DNA of 64,000 bases from Tistrella mobilis KA081020-065 (GCF_000264455.2 NC_017956.1:2525501-2589500); one strand, 5' to 3'; positions 37,665-48,107 are shown, counted from the stretch's first letter. Numbers and translations: made by a program. Notes: generated by a model not told the origin, from the letters alone.

Positions 37665-38024
37665 ATGCGCCCGCACGGCAACCGGAAGACGACGCACCGC
37701 ATCGGCACAGCCGTTCTGGGGGTTGTTCTGCTTGCGGGCGGCCCGACCCTGGCGGCTGGAAACGACCATCCGGAAGAGGGTCTGGGCCCCAAGCTCGAAC
37801 GCCTGGGCCGCGCAGCGGACGAGGCCCTGACCAGCCTGCGCGATGCCATCGAAGACCTGCCCCGCTACGCCGCCCCCGAAATCGACGGCGACGGCAACAT
37901 CATCATGCGTCGCCTGCCCCAGAACGACGCCCCGCTGGAGGGCGACAGGGCCCCGGACGAACGCGAGGGCGAGAGGCCGGACCGTGGGCGGCAGGTGGAG
38001 CGGGATGGCGGAGTATGGCTCTAA
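37665..38024 (+). CDS. Small conserved exported protein of unknown function
   Basis: 119 aa from an ATG after GGAGGATCAGGTC. Signal peptide with hydrophobic core GTAVLGVVLLAGGPTLAAG. The mature part has an amphipathic helix (EGLGPKLERLGRAADEALTSL) and the segment RYAAPEIDGDGNIIMRRLP, which resembles a small family of alphaproteobacterial periplasmic proteins with a Y-x2-PE-x(2-4)-GDIIIRR motif, function unknown. The tail is charged and repetitive. Divergent from gabD. Confidence 0.7.
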   Translation: MRPHGNRKTTHRIGTAVLGVVLLAGGPTLAAGNDHPEEGLGPKLERLGRAADEALTSLRDAIEDLPRYAAPEIDGDGNIIMRRLPQNDAPLEGDRAPDEREGERPDRGRQVERDGGVWL

Positions 38025-38089
38025 AGCATAGGTAAATATTCACCACCACACGAACTGGTTGCACCTATCTCATAAGTTAAATTATTTGA

Positions 38090-38109
38090 CTTCTGTATAT
38101 ATTCAGAAG
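38090..38109. promoter_or_regulatory. AT-rich inverted repeat upstream of the membrane-protein cluster
   Basis: CTTCTG and CAGAAG flank TATATATT within a very AT-rich leader; TTTGAC immediately before resembles a -35 element and TATATT a -10, although their spacing does not fit one promoter. Likely control region of the gene starting at 38171; the repressor is unknown. Confidence 0.4.
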
Positions 38110-38170
38110 AAATTGAACCTGAAGATGGACCCCCAGCAACATCAGGCGTTTCGACCTGCTGGATGATGAT

Positions 38171-39160
38171 ATGCGCGCAGATAACCTGACAGATCCAGCC
38201 TACGCGCGGCTTCCCTCAGGAAGAGCCGGGGACTATTTGGAGAAGCTCGTCCTCGATGGCTTCAAACGAGAACTAGATCAGGAAGAAAATGTCGTTCGAA
38301 GCTTGCCATTCTTCGCGACCTCTATCGGTATAATAATTACCCTGATCAGCCTCACTATTTACAATTTACCAGCGGCGGATCATGATCTATGGATAATATT
38401 TATCTACGGGATTCTGGTCCTATTGATTGCAGATATTTTTGCTCTTCTGTACTTTCTTCATCAGGCAATACGTACACGTGCGTTCGGTTATCCTATGCAC
38501 GAGGAGGACCTGCTCGGCTATGCAGAACGGCTGATGTCGTACTATACGCCGACACCCCCGGCCTCAGCAGCAGACAGCAACCTTGAGGCGAATACGTTGG
38601 CGGTCGTCAGGTCGGATACACCCGGAAGCGATCTTGACGTCCACGCGATCGTGGAGCGTGCCGTTCTGGAAGACCTCCGCAACGTCTTCATAACACAGCT
38701 CGCCACATCGGCCGGAATCAGCCGCCGTAACAATTGGGCGCGCCTGAAAGCCCGCAGCAGAGCCTTCCATTTTCTGATCATAGGGTTGGGCTTCGCGCTC
38801 GTACTGATCTGCGTTATGCTTTTTCAGAGCATGATCCATGGAGGATCACATGGAAGACATCGCCTCTCTGGCACAGAAGTTGCGCAACCGCGTGATGCGG
38901 GATCCGAAGACGGGACAGGTGATGGAGAAGCCGCAGCCGCCACGGATGCGCAAGGTCGTGAAGGGCTTCTGGACTTACGGGGAAGTCCCGGGGGACGTGG
39001 AGGACCTCAGACAGGAGAAGAAGACACGATGAGTGGCAAACCCGTGTCTCCTCCGGCAACGTCCGAAACCTCGCAGCCCGCCGACGCGGCAAAGCCTGCA
39101 CCACCGCCGATGAATTGGACTCGGAAGAATGGCGATGATGCAGGCCGTGAGACGAAGTGA
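38171..39160 (+). CDS. Three-TM membrane protein of unknown function, SLATT-like topology
   Basis: The frame is open for 329 codons. The N-terminal ~225 residues look real: an amphipathic lead (YLEKLVLDGFKRELDQEENV), TM1 ~47-65 (FFATSIGIIITLISLTIY), TM2 ~73-97, a charged cytoplasmic stretch with PHEED-like PMHEEDLLGYAERLMSYY, and TM3 ~199-219 (HFLIIGLGFALVLICVMLF). From residue ~223 the frame has poor codon bias and runs across another small gene, so the ancestral stop has probably been lost. Helix plus 2TM recalls SLATT-type effectors of bacterial conflict systems, by topology only. DNA is AT-rich. Confidence 0.6.
   Translation: MRADNLTDPAYARLPSGRAGDYLEKLVLDGFKRELDQEENVVRSLPFFATSIGIIITLISLTIYNLPAADHDLWIIFIYGILVLLIADIFALLYFLHQAIRTRAFGYPMHEEDLLGYAERLMSYYTPTPPASAADSNLEANTLAVVRSDTPGSDLDVHAIVERAVLEDLRNVFITQLATSAGISRRNNWARLKARSRAFHFLIIGLGFALVLICVMLFQSMIHGGSHGRHRLSGTEVAQPRDAGSEDGTGDGEAAAATDAQGREGLLDLRGSPGGRGGPQTGEEDTMSGKPVSPPATSETSQPADAAKPAPPPMNWTRKNGDDAGRETK
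38850..39032 (+). CDS. Small charged protein overlapping the membrane-protein gene
   Basis: 60 aa, starting MEDIASLAQKLRNRVMRDPK after a GGAGGA site seven bases upstream (an earlier in-frame ATG is at 38838). It lies in the +1 frame relative to the membrane-protein ORF. Its G/C-rich third positions, unlike the overlapping frame, show it is the true coding frame here. Mid-protein PPRMRKVVKGFWTYGEVPGD is conserved-looking. No family recognised. Its stop overlaps the next ATG (ATGA). Confidence 0.6.
   Translation: MEDIASLAQKLRNRVMRDPKTGQVMEKPQPPRMRKVVKGFWTYGEVPGDVEDLRQEKKTR
39029..39160 (+). CDS. Possible very small protein coupled to the previous ORF
   Basis: 43 aa, beginning MSGKPVSPPATSETSQPADA; Pro/Ala/Ser/Thr-rich and hydrophilic. 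The ATG overlaps the preceding TGA in an ATGA arrangement typical of translational coupling, with AGGAGAAGAAG upstream. It is in the same frame as the long membrane-protein ORF and would be its C-terminus if that frame were read through. No function. Confidence 0.35.
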   Translation: MSGKPVSPPATSETSQPADAAKPAPPPMNWTRKNGDDAGRETK

Positions 39161-39172
39161 CCGGCCTGGCTG

Positions 39173-40429
39173 TCAGCCGCCCTTCGCCAAAGCCGGCGTG
39201 ATGGTCCCCGCACATTCGCCGAAGCCGATCCGGTAGCCGTCGCATTCTGCGTGGCCTGACAGGGTAAGACTGTCGCCGTCTTCCAGATAGGTCCGGGTCG
39301 TGCCGTCGGGCAGATGCAGGGGGTCGCGGCCGTTCCAGGTAAGTTCCAGCAGGCAGCCACGGTTTTCGGGCGCGGGCCCCGAGACGGTGCCGGAGCCGAT
39401 CAGGTCGCCGGTGCGCATGGCGCAGCCATTGGCGGCATGGTGGCAGAGCTGCTGGACCAGCGAGAAATACATCCGCCGGTAGTTGGTCCGGGTGATGACG
39501 GCTTCGGTGCCAACAGACGTGCTCAGCCTTGCGGTCAGGTCGATGTCGAAATGCGCCGGCCGGCCCGCATCGTCCAGATAGGGCAGCAGCGGCAGGTGCC
39601 GCGCGGGTGCGGCGCAGCGGGCCGCCGCCAGCGCCTCGCGGGTCACGATCCAGGCGCCGATCGAGGTGGCGAAGCCCTTGGACTGAAAGGGTCCGAGCGG
39701 CCGGTTCTCCCAGCCCTGGATGTCGCGGGCCGACCAGTCGTTGAGCAGCACATAGCCGAAGATCATCGCCTCGGCCTCGGCCAGGGTGACGGGCTCACCC
39801 GGCCGGTTGGGCAGGCCGACCACCGCCCCCAATTCCAGTTCGAAATCCATCCGCGCCGAGGCGGCGAAAACCGGCATCGTCGCGCCGGCCGGCAGAATCT
39901 GGCCAAGCGGCCGCCGGACCGGCGTGCCCGAGACCACCACCGTCGAGGCCCGGCCGTTATAGCCGACAGGGATGTGCACCCAATTCTCGACCAGCGTATC
40001 GGCGCCACGCAGTGCCATGCCGGCATTGCGGGCATGGTCTTCGCTGGAGAAGAAATCGGTGTATTCGGCGACGGTGAACGGCAGATGCAACTGCACCTCC
40101 GTCAGCGGCACCAGCGTCGGGCGCAGCTGCGCCTCTTCCGCCGCCCCGGCCGACAGCAGGTGGGTCAGCCGCTGCCGCAAGGCCGACCATGCCGCCGTCC
40201 CGGCGGCCATGAAGCCGTTCCAGGACGGCTGATCGAACACCGGCGGCAGACCGTCGAGCAGGCCGGCGCGCTGCAGCCAGGCCAGATCCAGCACCTGACC
40301 GCCGATCGCGGTGCAGCAGCGCGGCGCATCACCGCCACGGCTGAACACCCCACAGGGCAGGTTGTTGAGGGGAAAAGAAGTCTCGGCCCGGTTCGCACTC
40401 GCGAGCCAGCTTTCCAGACGCCCGGACAT
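39173..40429 (-). CDS. fahA: Fumarylacetoacetase
   Basis: 418 aa, the length of true tyrosine-pathway FAH. N-terminal SFPLNNLPCGVFSRGGDAPRC, DFFSSEDHARNAGMALRG, MDFELELGAVVGLPNRPGEP, LLNDWSARDIQGWENRPLGPFQSKGFATSIGAWIV and GDLIGSGTVSGPAPENRGCLLE. It hydrolyses fumarylacetoacetate to fumarate and acetoacetate. No homogentisate dioxygenase gene is adjacent; instead it follows a TetR regulator and an amidohydrolase. Confidence 0.92.
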   Translation of the reverse strand: MSGRLESWLASANRAETSFPLNNLPCGVFSRGGDAPRCCTAIGGQVLDLAWLQRAGLLDGLPPVFDQPSWNGFMAAGTAAWSALRQRLTHLLSAGAAEEAQLRPTLVPLTEVQLHLPFTVAEYTDFFSSEDHARNAGMALRGADTLVENWVHIPVGYNGRASTVVVSGTPVRRPLGQILPAGATMPVFAASARMDFELELGAVVGLPNRPGEPVTLAEAEAMIFGYVLLNDWSARDIQGWENRPLGPFQSKGFATSIGAWIVTREALAAARCAAPARHLPLLPYLDDAGRPAHFDIDLTARLSTSVGTEAVITRTNYRRMYFSLVQQLCHHAANGCAMRTGDLIGSGTVSGPAPENRGCLLELTWNGRDPLHLPDGTTRTYLEDGDSLTLSGHAECDGYRIGFGECAGTITPALAKGG

Positions 40430-40444
40430 GTCTGTCGATTTCCT

Positions 40445-41137
40445 TCAGTCTTGACCGGCGCTCTGCCGGCCGGCGGTGGAGATCCCGCCGGTGATGAACC
40501 GCACCAGGTGCTCGCGCATCTCGTCGCGCGCCTGGATGGAGCAGTCGCCGTCCGACAGACGCTCCACACGCCGGCCGTCATCGCGCTGGCTGACCGAGAT
40601 CAGCACCGTGCCGACCATGAAGTTGTAGAACCAGCAGACCTCGGCATGATCGAGGTCGGGCGCCGCCGCCGCGATCGCGGCGATATAGCGCCGGGCCATG
40701 CCGTCCAGCTCTTCGGCGATCAGGTTCGAGGTCCATTCGGTCGGCATCAGCCGGTTCTTCAGGATCAGATTGGCGAGCAGCCCGCCCTCGGCCGGCGTGT
40801 CCTCGCGAAAATAGCCACTCACGAAGCTTTCGACGATCTGGCGGATCCGGACCCGACGCCCGGCGGCGCGCGCCTCGTCTTCCAGCCGGTCCAGCTGCTC
40901 CAGCCGGTATTCCGCACTTCGCCGCGCCACCTGGCGGAAAACGTCGACGGCCAGATTGTCCTTGGTGCCGAAATGATAGTTCACTGCGGCCACGTTCAGC
41001 CCGGCGCCGCGGGCGATGTCGCGGGTGGTGACGGCATCGACGCCGCGCTCGCTGATCAGCATGCGGGCGACCAGCCGGATACGCTCCTTCGGCCCCTCGG
41101 CCGGCTGACCCTGTCCCTGGGCTTCCATCTCGGTCAT
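40445..41137 (-). CDS. TetR-family transcriptional regulator
   Basis: 230 aa from the ATG at 41137, overlapping the amidohydrolase stop (TGATG). Helix-turn-helix: ERIRLVARMLISERGVDAVTTRD then IARGAGLNVAAVNYHFGTKDNL. The rest is helical and ligand-binding (VSGYFREDTPAEGGLLANLILKN). Coupled to the amidohydrolase and followed by fahA, so it likely controls this catabolic unit and perhaps the divergent TRAP genes. Confidence 0.92.
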   Translation of the reverse strand: MTEMEAQGQGQPAEGPKERIRLVARMLISERGVDAVTTRDIARGAGLNVAAVNYHFGTKDNLAVDVFRQVARRSAEYRLEQLDRLEDEARAAGRRVRIRQIVESFVSGYFREDTPAEGGLLANLILKNRLMPTEWTSNLIAEELDGMARRYIAAIAAAAPDLDHAEVCWFYNFMVGTVLISVSQRDDGRRVERLSDGDCSIQARDEMREHLVRFITGGISTAGRQSAGQD

Positions 41138-42543
41138 CAATCGGTTCCGGTCGCTCTCTTCACCACACGTGCATAGGCATTGGACGATCCGGCGGCGGTG
41201 TCGCGGCTCTCCGCCACCCGGTCGGCGATCTCGCCAAAGGCCCGGTCCAGCTTCTCGCGCAGCCCCGGCAGATCCACGCCGACCAACCGGCCGTCGCGCT
41301 TCACCACCCGGCCGTCGACCAGCACGGTCACCGCATCGCCCGGCCGTGATTCCAGCAGCAGCATCGCAACCGGGTCGCCCATCGGCATCATATTCAGCCC
41401 GCCGGTCGCGAACAGCGCGATATCGGCCCGGGCGCCCTTGCGGAGCGTGCCGATTTCTCCGCCCATCCGCATCGCACGCGCCCCGCCCTCGGTGCCGAAG
41501 CGCAGCGCATCGCGCACGGTCAGCCCGATCCTGTCGGGTACGATGCCCTGATCCAGCACCTTCTGATTGTCGATCGCGCGCGCCGTCTGCAGGGCCAGAC
41601 GCATCTGGGTCAGCATGTCGCCGCCGATATTGGAGGCGATGTCGACACCGAAGCTGGGCAGCCCGCCGGCTTCGATCAGCCGGTTGGTCACCGGCCAGCC
41701 CATGCCCATCTGCATCTCGGTCTCGGGCGTGATCGACAGCCCGCCACCCGAGGCGACCAGCCGTTCCAGCTCGTCATCGCCGCACATATTCGCATGGACA
41801 TGCAGCATGTCCGGCCCCAGACGGCCGCGGCGGTCGAGATCGGCAATGCCGTGGGGCGAGCCGAAAGTGCCGACATGCAGCGTGATCAGCGCATCATGGC
41901 GCCGCGCGAAGTCCAGCTCCCGATCCGTCACCTCCGGCCCGACCAGGCCGAATTCGGTGAGGGCGACGCCGAAATCGAGCAACGGCCCCGCGGTCGCTCG
42001 AAAGCTCTGCGCCACCTCTTCCGCATGGCGCAGGCGATCGTCATGGCTGGCGAAGGCCCGCTCCCGCGCCGGCACGTCGTAAAAGCCATAACAGAACACG
42101 CCGCGGATGCCGGCATCGGTCAGCCCCTGGATCGCGGCTTCGGCATGCGCGGGGCTGTTCATCAGATGCGAGAAATCGCAAAGCGCGGTGACGCCGGTGT
42201 CCAGCGCTTCGAGCGCGCCGGCCAGATTGGCCAGGTAGATGTGCTCGGGCGTGTAGGCGGTGGCATAGCCGACCCGGATCTCGCGCACATAATCGGCCAG
42301 CGACCAGTCGGCCGCCACGCCGCGGATCGCCGTCTGCCAGACATGGCGATGGCTGTCGACCATGCCGGCCACCGCAATCGCCCGATCCCCCTCGATCACC
42401 TCGGCATCCGGCGCCTGGATCCCGTCTTCGACCGCCACGATCCGGCCGTCCCGCACCAGGATGTCGGTGGTACGCGGGCGCGTCTGCGGCGGCAGATCCG
42501 GGTCCGCCAGATAGACGTTCCTGATCAGGATCTCTTTCGGCAC
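41137..42543 (-). CDS. Amidohydrolase-family deaminase/hydrolase
   Basis: 468 aa from a GTG at 42543 after GGAGGA. Metal-dependent amidohydrolase of the AtzA/TrzN/ATZ (cytosine deaminase-like) class: metal site GMVDSHRHVWQTAIRG (H-x-H as HRH), later ALITLHVGTFGSPHG, MLHVHANMCGDDE and the SFGVDIASNIGGDMLTQMRLAL block with its metal Asp. A likely substrate is an aminated heterocycle or a guanidino/amide compound, presumably imported by the divergent TRAP transporter; not determinable. Confidence 0.87.
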   Translation of the reverse strand: MPKEILIRNVYLADPDLPPQTRPRTTDILVRDGRIVAVEDGIQAPDAEVIEGDRAIAVAGMVDSHRHVWQTAIRGVAADWSLADYVREIRVGYATAYTPEHIYLANLAGALEALDTGVTALCDFSHLMNSPAHAEAAIQGLTDAGIRGVFCYGFYDVPARERAFASHDDRLRHAEEVAQSFRATAGPLLDFGVALTEFGLVGPEVTDRELDFARRHDALITLHVGTFGSPHGIADLDRRGRLGPDMLHVHANMCGDDELERLVASGGGLSITPETEMQMGMGWPVTNRLIEAGGLPSFGVDIASNIGGDMLTQMRLALQTARAIDNQKVLDQGIVPDRIGLTVRDALRFGTEGGARAMRMGGEIGTLRKGARADIALFATGGLNMMPMGDPVAMLLLESRPGDAVTVLVDGRVVKRDGRLVGVDLPGLREKLDRAFGEIADRVAESRDTAAGSSNAYARVVKRATGTD

Positions 42544-42611
42544 GGCGGCGTCCTCCCTTCAGTTCGTTGAACCGAACCATAGCCCCAGCACTCGCATCAA
42601 GCAAGTGATCC

Positions 42612-42627
42612 AATCATTTGATTCAAA
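42612..42627. promoter_or_regulatory. Overlapping palindromes in the divergent promoter, possible TetR operator
   Basis: AATCATTTGATT (42612-42623, arms AATCA/TGATT) overlaps TTTGATTCAAA (42617-42627, arms TTTGA/TCAAA) in the 204-bp gap between the amidohydrolase and TRAP genes. The gap is AT-rich relative to the genes. Candidate binding site for the nearby TetR regulator; inference. Confidence 0.35.
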
Positions 42628-42747
42628 CAAGCGCTTTACATCTGCCGAAGCGTCGCCTACCAATTCCCCAAGGCAGACGGACGCCTGCTGCACATCGGCC
42701 CGATCCGTCGAAGACCGACCACATCCAAAAAGACAGGGGGAGGACTC

Positions 42748-43767
42748 ATGAGGTTTCCGCGCATCGCGGCCGTCCTGGCCGCCACGCTGGCAACGGCGAC
42801 GCTGGCCGCCGGCGCCGCCCGGGCCGAAGAGGTCATCGACCTGAAATTCGCCGTCTTCACGCCCGAGCAGGAGATCACCTATCAGGAGGCGATCAAGCCC
42901 TGGGTCCAGGCGGTGGAAGAGGCCGCGGGCGGCCGGGTCCGGATCCAGCTTTTCCCCGGCGGCACGCTCGGGCGCGACGGGTCCAAGCAGATCAAGATGC
43001 TGAATGACGGCGTCGCCGACATCGCCTTCATCATCCCGGCCTACAATCCGGGGCTGTTCCCCGACAACTGGGTGATCGAACTGCCCGACACCTCCCGGAC
43101 CGCAGGCGAAGGCTCGGTCGCCTTCTGGCGGATGGTCGAAAGCGGCCGGCTCAGGGGCTATGACGGCTTCGAGGTGTTGAGCATGGTCGCCACCTCGCCC
43201 TATCTGCTCCACGGCAACAAGCCGATGAACCGGGTTGCGGACCTGAAGGGCCAGAAGATCCGGATCGCCGGCAAGCTGGAACAGCAATGCGTCGAGGCGG
43301 TGGGCGGCGTGCCGGTCGGCATGCCGATCACCAAGATCCCCGAAAGCCTGAGCCGCGGGATCATCGATGCGACCCCGATGCACTATGCCGCGCTCTATGC
43401 CTTCGGCATTTCCAGCGCCACGAAATATCACTACCACGCGGCGCTGGGCTCGATGCCCTTCGGCTTCGTGATGACCCGGGAGCGGTTCGAGGCCCTGCCC
43501 GAAGACGTCCGAAAGGCCATGCAGGCGGAGGGCGGCGAAAAGCTGGCGCGCATCTTCGGCGCCGCCATGGATGCCGAAAACGCCCGCCGGCTGGCGGAGA
43601 CCGAGGCGGCGCCCGGGCAGACGATCGTGATCCCGACCGCCGAAGACGCAGCCGCCTGGTCGGCGGCGATGGCCGGCTGCTCGGACAGATTCGTTGCGGA
43701 GCAGGAGAACGGACCGGCTCTCGCCGCGGCCTTCAGGGCCGAACTCGACCGTATCCGCGCCGAATGA
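42748..43767 (+). CDS. dctP: TRAP transporter substrate-binding protein (DctP family)
   Basis: 339 aa with signal peptide (FPRIAAVLAATLATATLAAGAARA). DctP family features: LKFAVFTPEQEITYQEAIKPWVQ, RVRIQLFPGGTLGRDGSKQI, DGVADIAFIIPAYNPGLFP, DLKGQKIRIAGK and AAALGSMPFGFVMTRERFE-like block. The periplasmic receptor of a TRAP system for an organic acid or related compound. Strong GGGGGAGGA site before the ATG. First gene of the TRAP operon, divergent from the amidohydrolase. Confidence 0.92.
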   Translation: MRFPRIAAVLAATLATATLAAGAARAEEVIDLKFAVFTPEQEITYQEAIKPWVQAVEEAAGGRVRIQLFPGGTLGRDGSKQIKMLNDGVADIAFIIPAYNPGLFPDNWVIELPDTSRTAGEGSVAFWRMVESGRLRGYDGFEVLSMVATSPYLLHGNKPMNRVADLKGQKIRIAGKLEQQCVEAVGGVPVGMPITKIPESLSRGIIDATPMHYAALYAFGISSATKYHYHAALGSMPFGFVMTRERFEALPEDVRKAMQAEGGEKLARIFGAAMDAENARRLAETEAAPGQTIVIPTAEDAAAWSAAMAGCSDRFVAEQENGPALAAAFRAELDRIRAE

Positions 43768-43803
43768 TCCGGCCGGTGATCCCCCGGGAGCGGAGCGTCT
43801 GAC

Positions 43804-44334
43804 ATGACCCTCGACCGCCTCGACGGGCTCAACGTCGCCTGCACGCGGCTCATCGCGCTGGCAGGCCTCGCCGCCCTGTTGATCATCGCCATCGCGACCC
43901 TGGCCGATGTCGGCGCGCGCTGGCTCGCCGATGCCCCGATCGCCGGGGTCTATGATCTCTCGACCCTGTTCATCGCGGTGGCGATGGCAGCCTGTTTCCC
44001 AGCCGCCATCGCCAGCCGGCAGAACATCAAGGTCACCTTCCTGGCCGACCGGCTGCCGCGGCGGGCGCAGCTCGCCTGCGATCTCTTCGCCGAAATCATG
44101 ACCCTGGTCTTCTTCACCCTGCTCGCCTGGCAGCTGGTGGTCTACACGCAGGAGCTGATCGACAGCGGCGAGACGTCGTTCATCCTCGAGGTCGAAATCG
44201 CCCCCTGGTGGGTGGCGGCCACCGCCCTCTTCATGCTCTGCGTGCCGGTGCAGCTGGTGGTGGTCGCCACGGCGCTGCGCGACCTCGCCACCGGCAACAC
44301 CGCCCGTCTTGCCGCGCATCAGGGAGAGGTCTGA
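43804..44334 (+). CDS. dctQ: TRAP transporter small permease (DctQ family)
   Basis: 176 aa, four TM helices (LAGLAALLIIAIATLADVGARWLADAP; YDLSTLFIAVAMAACFPAAIAS; MTLVFFTLLAWQLVVYTQ; WVAATALFMLCVPVQLVVVAT). The RQNIKVTFLADRLPRRAQ loop is typical of DctQ. Forms the small membrane subunit with DctM. Stop overlaps the dctM start (TGATG). Confidence 0.9.
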   Translation: MTLDRLDGLNVACTRLIALAGLAALLIIAIATLADVGARWLADAPIAGVYDLSTLFIAVAMAACFPAAIASRQNIKVTFLADRLPRRAQLACDLFAEIMTLVFFTLLAWQLVVYTQELIDSGETSFILEVEIAPWWVAATALFMLCVPVQLVVVATALRDLATGNTARLAAHQGEV

Positions 44335-45629
44335 TGGATCCTTTGACCACCGGCGCGCTCGGCCTCGCCCTGATGTTCGCTCTGATCCTGGTCCGGGTTC
44401 CGATCGGCATCGCCATGGGCATGGCCGGCTTCATCGGCTATGCGATCCTGGGCGGGGTGAAGCCCTCGCTCAGCATCCTGGTCTCGGAGCCGGCCGGGAT
44501 CATCGCCAATTACGAATTCGCGGTCATCCCGCTCTTCCTGCTGATGGGCAGTTTCGCCACCGCGGGCGGCCTGTCGGCGGAGATCTACCGCCTGGCCCAT
44601 GCCTTCGTCGGTCATCGCCGCGGCGGGCTCGCGATCGCGACCATGGGCGGCTGCGCGCTGTTCGGCGCGGTCTGCGGCTCCTCGCCCGCCACGGCGGCGA
44701 CCTTCGGCCGGGTGGCCCTGCCCCAGATGCTGGACCGCGGCTACGCGCCCTCTTTCGCCACCGGCTGCATCGCCGCCGGCGGCACGCTCGGCGCCCTGGT
44801 TCCGCCCTCGATCATCATGATCATCTATGCGGTGCTGGCGCAGGTCTCGATCCTGGACGTCTTCGTGGCCGCCGTGATCCCGGCGATCATCGCGGTCGTC
44901 TTCCACGGTATCGCGATCACCGTCTATACCCGCTTCGTGCCCGAGGCAGGTCCCGCAGGCCCCCGCACCGGCTGGCCGGAACGGTGGAAGGTGCTGCGCG
45001 AAAGCTGGGCGGTGCTGGTCCTGCTGATCGCCGTGATCGGTGGCATCTATGGCGGCATCGTCACGGTGAACGAGGCGGCCGCGGTCGGCGCCTGCTTCAC
45101 CCTGTTCCTGGCCCTGCTGCGCCAGCGCCTGAGCTGGGGCAGCTTCCTGCATGCGCTGGGCGAAACCGCCACCAACACGGCGGTGATCTATCTGATCATC
45201 TTCGGCGCCTCGATCTTCTCGTACTTCTTCACGATCAGCGGCGCGCCGCAGGTGCTGGTCTCGACCATCGGTGCCATGGAGGTGCCGCCGCTGGTGATCA
45301 TCTTCGCGCTGCTGGTGATGTATCTGGCGCTGGGGGCCGTGTTCGAGACCGTCTCGGCCATGCTGATCACCCTGCCCTTCGTGCTGCCGCTGGTCGTCTC
45401 GCTCGGCTACGACCCGGTCTGGTGGGCGATCGTGAACATCGTGGTGATCGAACTCGGCATGATCACGCCGCCGATCGGCCTCAACGTCTTCGTCCTCAAG
45501 GGCGTCGCCGGCAACATCCCGCTCGGCACCATCTTCCGCGGCGTCTCGATCTTCGTGGTCTCGGATCTGCTCCGCCTGATCCTGCTCGCGGTGTTTCCGG
45601 TGCTGTCGCTCTACCTGCTCACCTCCTGA
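44334..45629 (+). CDS. dctM: TRAP transporter large permease (DctM family)
   Basis: 431 aa from the ATG at 44334, immediately coupled to dctQ; the frame is open further upstream. About 12 TM helices. Family motifs: VRVPIGIAMGMAGFIGYA, VIPLFLLMGSFATAGGLSAEIYR, GAVCGSSPATAATFGRVALPQM, GGTLGALVPPSIIMIIYAVLA and ITPPIGLNVFVLKGVAG. Sodium-coupled permease. Confidence 0.93.
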   Translation: MDPLTTGALGLALMFALILVRVPIGIAMGMAGFIGYAILGGVKPSLSILVSEPAGIIANYEFAVIPLFLLMGSFATAGGLSAEIYRLAHAFVGHRRGGLAIATMGGCALFGAVCGSSPATAATFGRVALPQMLDRGYAPSFATGCIAAGGTLGALVPPSIIMIIYAVLAQVSILDVFVAAVIPAIIAVVFHGIAITVYTRFVPEAGPAGPRTGWPERWKVLRESWAVLVLLIAVIGGIYGGIVTVNEAAAVGACFTLFLALLRQRLSWGSFLHALGETATNTAVIYLIIFGASIFSYFFTISGAPQVLVSTIGAMEVPPLVIIFALLVMYLALGAVFETVSAMLITLPFVLPLVVSLGYDPVWWAIVNIVVIELGMITPPIGLNVFVLKGVAGNIPLGTIFRGVSIFVVSDLLRLILLAVFPVLSLYLLTS

Positions 45630-45662
45630 GCCCTCCCCGCTTCCCTGATATGGAAAACGCAT

Positions 45663-46190
45663 ATGCTCAAACCCATTCGCCGCATCGTCACCACCAACAC
45701 CGCCGATGGCCGCTCGCGGATCCTCTCCGACGGCCCCTCGCCGCATGTGCTGGAAACGGCAAGCCATCGTGGTCTGATCGATCTCTGGGCCATGGCCGAG
45801 GGAGGCCCGGACACCGCCACCCCGGACGGCGCCGACCGCCCGGTGGTTCTGGCCCCCGCCCGGGGCGGCAACACCTTCCGGATCTTTCAGCTGCCGCCGG
45901 CCGGGGTGGGAGAGAACGACCGGGTGCTGTCGGCCGATGTCTTCGCCCGCATGGGGGCGAGCGACGCCCATGATGCGGATGCGAGACATCCCAACATGCA
46001 CTGCACCCGATCGATCGACTACATCGTCCTGCTCTCGGGCCGGGTGAAGCTGATCCTCGACGAAGAGGAAACCATCCTGGAGCCCTTCGACGTGGTCATC
46101 CAGCGCGAGACCAACCACGCCTGGCAGAACCTGTCGGACCAGCCGGCGCAGCTGATCGCGGTGCTGATCGACACCTCCGCCGGGGTGTGA
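45663..46190 (+). CDS. Cupin-domain protein downstream of the TRAP genes
   Basis: 175 aa. One cupin fold: HCTRSIDYIVLLSGRVKLILDEE and PFDVVIQRETNHAWQNLSDQPAQLIAVL, with likely metal ligands His/His. Single-domain cupins of this type are often dioxygenases or small-molecule isomerases in catabolic operons. It follows dctM by 33 bp and ends at a strong terminator, so it is part of the TRAP operon. Confidence 0.8.
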   Translation: MLKPIRRIVTTNTADGRSRILSDGPSPHVLETASHRGLIDLWAMAEGGPDTATPDGADRPVVLAPARGGNTFRIFQLPPAGVGENDRVLSADVFARMGASDAHDADARHPNMHCTRSIDYIVLLSGRVKLILDEEETILEPFDVVIQRETNHAWQNLSDQPAQLIAVLIDTSAGV

Positions 46191-46209
46191 CAGCCGGAAA
46201 CTGATCACA

Positions 46210-46249
46210 AAAAAGGGGGCGGCCCGCGAACCCGGGCCGCCCCCTTTTT
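46210..46249. terminator. Bidirectional terminator between cupin gene and glmS
   Basis: A 17-bp perfect stem (46210-46226 with 46233-46249): A-run, GGGGGCGGCCCG, loop, then CGGGCCGCCCCC and TTTTT. T-tract on both strands suits the two convergent operons. Confidence 0.92.
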
Positions 46250-46280
46250 CTTGGCTCTCGGCTTCCTGGTTATCGACGTC

Positions 46281-48107
<1,827 letters not shown>

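Noticed and set aside
39314-41176. 620-aa plus-strand ORF
   Set aside because: Antisense to fahA and the TetR gene, which have clear families.
44319-46208. 629-aa minus-strand ORF
   Set aside because: Antisense shadow across dctM and the cupin gene; composition dominated by Asp/His/Arg/Gln.
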